Assembly: GCA_013215865.1 (NCBI GenBank) | Contig: JABSQL010000196.1 | Span: 1 to 10,217, forward strand | Reading direction: 5' to 3' | Origin: Candidatus Margulisiibacteriota bacterium | GTDB lineage: Bacteria; Margulisbacteria; Marinamargulisbacteria; DT-59 | Length of the DNA stretch: 10,217 nucleotides | Shown: piece after piece, positions 6,526-10,217 of the stretch | How the letters are laid out: every line of letters starts with the position of its first letter | Numbering within the stretch: position 1 is the first letter of the stretch | The notes under the pieces: generated by a model | Database searches by the model: none | Seen by the model: only the letters and a program-made list of their open reading frames with translations | Told to the model about the DNA's origin: nothing | Made by a program: the position numbers and the translations under genes

Positions 6526-6719
6526 GACACACCCGCCTTATTCATATTTTTAAACGTAAAAAGCCGTGCAATCGTTTTACGCGCTTTTTTCATTGATGAA
6601 GGGTTCTTTAACTCATTTTTTGATTTATCAAAACGCATCATCATCAATGCATGCTGATTTTCGCTAATATGCTTAGTGACATCTTCATCTGATAACTGTT
6701 TTATATCTGACATATTCAT
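6522..6719 (-). CDS. rpmC: 50S ribosomal protein L29
   Basis: L29 sits next to L23 at the peptide exit and is a two-helix hairpin. The 65-residue product is normal in length and shows the helical pattern with MMMRFDKSKNELKNPSSMKK (26-45) and KARKTIARLFT (45-55), matching the family core LRF...L-NP...R-x-IAR. The N-terminus has two in-frame ATGs, at 6719 and 6713. AGGAG at 6728-6732, fused to the rplP TAG stop, is eight bases before the first one, which is favoured. The end overlaps rpsQ by four bases. Confidence 0.95.
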   Translation of the reverse strand: MNMSDIKQLSDEDVTKHISENQHALMMMRFDKSKNELKNPSSMKKARKTIARLFTFKNMNKAGVS

Positions 6720-6730
6720 GTTTTTCTCTC

Positions 6731-7138
6731 CTAATCCTTTATCGCAAATTTTGTTTTGATCGGTAGTTTGTGAGCGGCTAAACGAAATGCTTCTTTTGCA
6801 ACATCCGTCTCAACACCACCAATTTCAAACAACATATGCCCAGGCTTAACAACAGCCACCCAAAACTCTGGACTTCCCTTTCCCTTTCCCATACGTGTTT
6901 CTTGTGGAATTCGGGTGACACTTTTATCAGGAAAAATACGAATCCATACTTTTCCACTACGTTTCATATACCGGTTCATGGCCACTCTTGCTGATTCAAT
7001 TTGTTGAGCTGTAATCCAGTGTCCCTCCAAAGCTTGAAGACCAAAATCACCAAATGAAACAACATTACCACGGGTTGCCTTTCCTCGGTTTCGTCCTCTT
7101 TGGAGTTTACGATATTTTGTTTTTTTCGGCATTAACAT
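6731..7138 (-). CDS. rplP: 50S ribosomal protein L16
   Basis: L16 helps position A- and P-site tRNAs near the peptidyl transferase centre. The 135-residue product begins [20 protein letters not shown] and contains [20 protein letters not shown] (29-48), [20 protein letters not shown] (50-69), [20 protein letters not shown] (80-99) and EIGGV. Arg82 in RMGKGKG corresponds to the arginine that is hydroxylated in E. coli L16. The start MLMPKK is usual for the family, and AGGAG (7146-7150) lies seven bases upstream; a second ATG two codons later is less likely. rpsC ends 15 bases upstream, the widest gap in the window. Confidence 0.98.
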   Translation of the reverse strand: MLMPKKTKYRKLQRGRNRGKATRGNVVSFGDFGLQALEGHWITAQQIESARVAMNRYMKRSGKVWIRIFPDKSVTRIPQETRMGKGKGSPEFWVAVVKPGHMLFEIGGVETDVAKEAFRLAAHKLPIKTKFAIKD

Positions 7139-7153
7139 ATTCTATCTCCTAAA

Positions 7154-7849
7154 CTATACATGCAATGCTCTCTCATTTGACGAAGATCCAAGATCATCGC
7201 TATCTTCATCTTTCCCGTATAATGAATCAACGTCACCTTTATATGTCCACACCTTTACACCAATCTTTCCGTAGGTTGTACAGGCCTCTGTAAATGCATA
7301 ATCCACATTTGCTCTTAAAGTATGTAGTGGTACATTTCCCTCGCGATACCATTCGCATCGTGCAATCTCAACACCACCCAAACGACCCGATGCTCTTACT
7401 TTTACGCCGGTAACTCCAGCTTTAAGTGCCCATTGAACCGTTATTTTCATTGCTCTTCTAAATGCTACACGCTTCTCAAGCTGGCCTGATAACATTTCTG
7501 CAAGGAGGCGAGCACTTGCATTAGGATTTTTCTCTTGTACTACATTAATAATAATATTCTTCCCAATTTTCCGAGATAAATCTTCTCTGTGGTACACCAT
7601 GTCTACACCGGCCTTTCCAACAATAATGCCCGGACGAGCCGCATTGATCTGAACATTAATTTGTTCCGCTTTTCGCATTATAAAAATGTCTGCAATTCCA
7701 GCATGACTTAACTCACTTCTTATGTACTTACGTATTTCTAAATCTTCCATAATACACGCTGCATATTCAGGAGCCTCACAAATCCAACTACTGAGCCATT
7801 TCTTGCTAATTTTTAAACGAAATCCAATCGGATTAACTTTTTGTCCCAT
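7154..7849 (-). CDS. rpsC: 30S ribosomal protein S3
   Basis: S3 is a head protein that lines the mRNA entry tunnel and has helicase-associated residues. The 231-residue product has MGQKVNPIGFRLKISKKW (1-18), the KH-domain GxxG loop in RPGIIVGKAG (72-81), and the conserved C-terminal domain with GRLGGVEIARCEWYREGNVP (155-174), LHTLRANVDYAF (175-186), TTYGKIGVKVW (191-201). The end (213-231) is acidic and serine-rich, DEDSDDLGSSSNE, where many S3 proteins have a basic tail. The start is two bases after the rplV stop; AAGGAAGGGG lies about nine bases upstream. Confidence 0.98.
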   Translation of the reverse strand: MGQKVNPIGFRLKISKKWLSSWICEAPEYAACIMEDLEIRKYIRSELSHAGIADIFIMRKAEQINVQINAARPGIIVGKAGVDMVYHREDLSRKIGKNIIINVVQEKNPNASARLLAEMLSGQLEKRVAFRRAMKITVQWALKAGVTGVKVRASGRLGGVEIARCEWYREGNVPLHTLRANVDYAFTEACTTYGKIGVKVWTYKGDVDSLYGKDEDSDDLGSSSNERALHV

Positions 7850-7851
7850 AC

Positions 7852-8223
7852 CTAGAGTCCCCTTCCTTCACAAACACCAATAGATATATGACTCGTTCTC
7901 TTTAGAATTTGAAACATTCGACCTCGCGCTCTTGGCTGATGACGTTTAAACATTGACCCCTCATTCACCATTAAAGTTGAAACAACCAAATTATCAGGGG
8001 ACATCTTCTTCACAACCGCATTTGCAACGGCGGATTTTAACGCGCGGCTAAGAAAGAATGCAGCCTTTTGCGGAAGACTATTCAATATACTCATTGCTTT
8101 TGTAACCTGCTCACCACGTATAACATTCGCAACACGGCGCACTTTATAAGGTGATATTCGCAAATACTTTGAATTTGCAAAGGTCTCTTCTTTATTGACT
8201 TTAATTTTCACTTGCTTTGTCAT
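7852..8223 (-). CDS. rplV: 50S ribosomal protein L22
   Basis: L22 binds all six 23S domains and its long beta-hairpin lines the exit tunnel near L4, a site of macrolide resistance mutations. The 123-residue product has LRISPYKVRRVANVIRG (21-37), ALKSAVANAV (61-70) and the hairpin with KRHQPRARGRMFQILKRTSH (93-112). The reading frame is open for 41 codons further upstream inside rpsS. The ATG at 8223 gives the family-length protein and has TAGGG six bases before it, so it was chosen; another ATG at 8244 would add seven residues that overlap the rpsS end. The gap to rpsS is one base. Confidence 0.96.
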   Translation of the reverse strand: MTKQVKIKVNKEETFANSKYLRISPYKVRRVANVIRGEQVTKAMSILNSLPQKAAFFLSRALKSAVANAVVKKMSPDNLVVSTLMVNEGSMFKRHQPRARGRMFQILKRTSHISIGVCEGRGL

Positions 8224-8224
8224 G

Positions 8225-8491
8225 TTATGCCCTATTACCTCCATGAGATTTAAATGTTCTTGTATACGAAAACTCACCCAATTTATGACCGACCATATTT
8301 TCAGACACATACACAGGTATGTGTTTTTTTCCATTATGGACAGCAAAATTATGGCCCACCATCTCTGGTGATATGGTCGAACGTCTTGACCATGTTTTGA
8401 TGACTTTTTTCTGGCCTGAATCGTTCATTTTTTCTATTTTTTTTAAAAGGCTTTCATCAATAAATGGTCCTTTTTTTAATGATCTAGACAT
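8225..8491 (-). CDS. rpsS: 30S ribosomal protein S19
   Basis: S19 lies at the top of the 30S head, pairs with S13 and contacts the A-site tRNA side of bridge B1. The 88-residue product has the family N-terminus [27 protein letters not shown] (33-47), [12 protein letters not shown] (51-62), [18 protein letters not shown] (66-83) and ends GGNRA. Length and motifs are normal. TAGGAG at 8498-8503, fused to the rplB stop, is six bases upstream. The next gene, rplV, begins one base after the TAA. Confidence 0.98.
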   Translation of the reverse strand: MSRSLKKGPFIDESLLKKIEKMNDSGQKKVIKTWSRRSTISPEMVGHNFAVHNGKKHIPVYVSENMVGHKLGEFSYTRTFKSHGGNRA

Positions 8492-8500
8492 ACTACTCTC

Positions 8501-9328
8501 CTACTTTTTTCTACGCTTTAAAATAAGCTTCGAACTTTGTTTCTTCCTATTTCGGGTTCTTTTACCAGTCCGCTTCCCCCATGGCGTTACGGGGCTCTTC
8601 ATACCAACTGGTGCCTTTCCCTCTCCCCCACCATGTCCATGGTCACAAGCGTTCATCGCAGCACCACGTACTTTAGGGCGTTTATTTCTCCACCGATTAA
8701 CCCCTGCCTTACCTATCTTTAAGTTTCTTTTTAAAATGTTACCAACCTGCCCCAAAACTGCTCGACAACGAATATTTACGAGTCTTACTTCGCCTGAGGG
8801 CAATTTTACTGTAGCATACTTTAAACTTTTTGCCATCAATACAACAGAACTACCTGCAGATCGTGCTAATTGAGCACCCTTCCCAATAACCGTTTCAACG
8901 TTACTAATAACAGATCCTGTTGGCATATGTGATAACGGAAGACAGTTCCCAACCTTAATCTCAGCATCCGGTCCAGAATCAACAAAATCGCCTACCTTTA
9001 ACTTAAGAGGGGTGACAATATATGCTTTCTCACCATCAATATAAGAAATAAGTGAAATATAAGCAGAACGATTTGGATCATACTCTATTGAGACAACTTT
9101 TCCCCTAACACCTTCCTTATTTCGCTTAAAATCAATTATACGAAAACGGCGTTTAACCCCTCCCCCTCTTCTTCGTACTGTGATTCGACCATTGTTATTT
9201 CTTCCTGCGGATCTGGGATTGTTTCGTAATAATGATTTTTCAGGTTCGTTTTCAGTTAACTCCTCAAAACTTGATACCTGCCGATGACGAGATCCTGGTG
9301 TGTTTGGTTTATACTGTCGATATGCCAT
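8501..9328 (-). CDS. rplB: 50S ribosomal protein L2
   Basis: L2 is a universal protein needed for subunit joining and peptidyl transferase activity. The 275 residues match the family. Motifs are [11 protein letters not shown] (6-16), [20 protein letters not shown] (44-63), IEYDPNRSA (81-89), [15 protein letters not shown] (148-162), LPSGEVRLV (176-184), [20 protein letters not shown] (206-225), HGGGEGKAP (232-240) and SPVTPWGK (245-252). Near the catalytic-centre loop the usual NPVDHPHGG reads NACDHGHGG: His230 and His232 are kept, but the Pro between them is Gly231 (codon GGA, 8636-8638). The start is two bases after rplW; AAGGGG within rplW lies 11 bases upstream. Confidence 0.98.
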   Translation of the reverse strand: MAYRQYKPNTPGSRHRQVSSFEELTENEPEKSLLRNNPRSAGRNNNGRITVRRRGGGVKRRFRIIDFKRNKEGVRGKVVSIEYDPNRSAYISLISYIDGEKAYIVTPLKLKVGDFVDSGPDAEIKVGNCLPLSHMPTGSVISNVETVIGKGAQLARSAGSSVVLMAKSLKYATVKLPSGEVRLVNIRCRAVLGQVGNILKRNLKIGKAGVNRWRNKRPKVRGAAMNACDHGHGGGEGKAPVGMKSPVTPWGKRTGKRTRNRKKQSSKLILKRRKK

Positions 9329-9330
9329 TT

Positions 9331-9612
9331 CTAGAACATCCCCTTAATAATTTCAATTTGGTCACCCTTTTTTAAAGTTACAATCGCCTTTTTTTGCACA
9401 CTAGTTTTGCCCACCAAGCGACCCTTTCGTCTCTTTTTGGGCTTCGTCCTAGAAACATTAACTTTTGTTACCTTAACTTTATACTCGGATTCAATAAATT
9501 GCTGTATAGCAATTTTATTTACTGATGGATCAACAAAGAATGTATATTTGTCAGCTGTTATTTGCTGGGCACTTTTCTCCGTTATTCTGGGGCACAATAT
9601 AACCGGTTTCAT
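9331..9612 (-). CDS. rplW: 50S ribosomal protein L23
   Basis: L23 sits at the tunnel exit and is the docking site for trigger factor, signal recognition particle and SecY. The 93-residue product shows the family layout: [14 protein letters not shown] (5-18), [20 protein letters not shown] (23-42), [18 protein letters not shown] (48-65) in the extended loop, and the closing strands [16 protein letters not shown] (74-89). A very strong GAGGAGG at 9620-9626, inside the end of rplD, lies seven bases before the ATG. The ATG overlaps the rplD TGA as ATGA. Confidence 0.98.
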   Translation of the reverse strand: MKPVILCPRITEKSAQQITADKYTFFVDPSVNKIAIQQFIESEYKVKVTKVNVSRTKPKKRRKGRLVGKTSVQKKAIVTLKKGDQIEIIKGMF

Positions 9613-10199
9613 TTCAGCGCCTCCTCAACATTTTTTAATTCTTTACTGGGGATATAGACTACATCTGCGCTCATTAACACGTTTGCATCCAATTGGCCTG
9701 GATGGCATATAGAGACGCCTTGAATATTACGACACGCCAATGCAATAGAATCTTCCATATTGGTTATAATAAATACTGCCTTTTTTGATTTTTTGGGCAT
9801 TATTGATGCAAGCGCTTTTGTCTTAATCACAGAATCATCTACCTGTAACACTTTCACTTTTGGAAGGATTAAGGCCATCAATTGTAATAAACTACTACGA
9901 ATTACCTTTTTTGTTAAACGAATAGAAAAATCTCTGGGAGAAGGTGGAAATATAACACCACCACCGCGAATTAATGGCGAACGTGATGTTCCACGTCTTG
10001 CTCTTCCAGTCCCTTTCTGTCTATAGGGTTTAGCGCCGCCGCCCCTTACTTGAGAACGTGTTTTTGCACTGGCAGTACCCTGTTGGAACTTCGCACGCTG
10101 AAACTTAAATAACTGATGAACCAAACTCCTCTCTGTATCACTAGGCAACTCAATATTAAACGGTTCCTTGCCTTTGATTGACCCTTTTATATCTATCAT
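9609..10199 (-). CDS. rplD: 50S ribosomal protein L4
   Basis: L4 has a globular surface domain and an extended loop that reaches the exit tunnel; in E. coli it also represses the S10 operon. The 196-residue product shows the loop GTASAKTRSQVRGGGAKPYR (41-60), QKGTGRARRGTSRSPLIRGG (61-80), then GGVIFPPSPRDF (80-91), and the globular part with the ALASIM helix and [17 protein letters not shown] end. Family members usually have FGPKPR where this has FPPSPR. The ATG at 10199 is the chosen start; no Shine-Dalgarno is visible in the 18 bases before the window edge, and the frame stays open to that edge, so an upstream start is not excluded. rplC would be expected to the right. Confidence 0.96.
   Translation of the reverse strand: MIDIKGSIKGKEPFNIELPSDTERSLVHQLFKFQRAKFQQGTASAKTRSQVRGGGAKPYRQKGTGRARRGTSRSPLIRGGGVIFPPSPRDFSIRLTKKVIRSSLLQLMALILPKVKVLQVDDSVIKTKALASIMPKKSKKAVFIITNMEDSIALACRNIQGVSICHPGQLDANVLMSADVVYIPSKELKNVEEALK
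9620..9626 (-). promoter_or_regulatory. Strong ribosome binding site for rplW
   Basis: GAGGAGG, within the last codons of rplD, is seven bases before the rplW ATG. It is among the strongest such sites in the window and would allow initiation on rplW independently of coupling through the ATGA overlap. Confidence 0.8.
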
Positions 10200-10217
10200 T
10201 TCAATTTCAATTAACTT

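Noticed and set aside
8224..8346. N-terminal extension of L22 into rpsS
   Set aside because: The extra 41 residues overlap rpsS, are unlike any L22, and a better placed ATG with TAGGG exists at 8223.
8319..8873. Plus-strand 184-codon open frame opposite rpsS and rplB
   Set aside because: Lies antisense to two universally conserved genes, has no recognisable motif, and is best explained as a shadow of their codon pattern.

Overview
The window is a continuous stretch of the bacterial S10-spc ribosomal protein cluster, read entirely on the minus strand, so gene order runs from high to low coordinates. The order is rplD, rplW, rplB, rpsS, rplV, rpsC, rplP, rpmC, rpsQ (S10 part), then rplN, rplX, rplE, rpsN, rpsH, rplF, rplR, rpsE, rplO, secY (spc part), then adk and the start of map at the left edge. 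There are twenty complete genes and one truncated one. No intergenic gap exceeds 15 bases, and no promoter, terminator, RNA gene, mobile element or CRISPR is visible. The window looks like the interior of one long transcription unit that begins to the right of the window and continues past its left edge.

The organism is a bacterium with AT-rich DNA and the standard reading of TGA as stop. Shine-Dalgarno sites (GGAG/AGGAG) precede most genes. The S14 is the short zinc-binding type and adenylate kinase has a four-cysteine lid. rpmD (L30) is missing from its usual place between rpsE and rplO. L30 loss is known in several lineages (for example candidate phyla radiation bacteria, chlamydiae and cyanobacteria), and adk-map after secY is widespread, so the phylum cannot be fixed from this alone. 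A divergent or host-associated lineage such as Dependentiae or a candidate phylum is a guess, not a result.

The gene products work together. L4, L23, L2, L22, L16, L29, L14, L24, L5, L6, L18 and L15 build the large subunit, including the exit tunnel (L4, L22, L23, L24, L29), the peptidyl transferase surroundings (L2, L16) and the 5S rRNA-bearing central protuberance (L5, L18). S19, S3, S17, S14, S8 and S5 build the small subunit. SecY is the membrane channel that receives nascent chains at the L23/L29 tunnel exit. Adk balances adenine nucleotides, and Map removes the initiator methionine from nascent proteins.

Most of the window is ordinary housekeeping DNA and I see no new multi-gene system. 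The clearest anomaly is the S5 protein. It carries a C-terminal tail of about 130-145 residues, rich in Lys, Glu, Ser and Asp, which roughly doubles the normal protein. The tail has an internal 15-bp tandem repeat and an A8 tract, and it sits next to the missing rpmD. Lesser oddities are a Gly in place of Pro in the conserved DHPH segment of L2, a changed motif in L5, a preference for TAG stops with stop codons fused to the next Shine-Dalgarno, and a TTG start for rplN.
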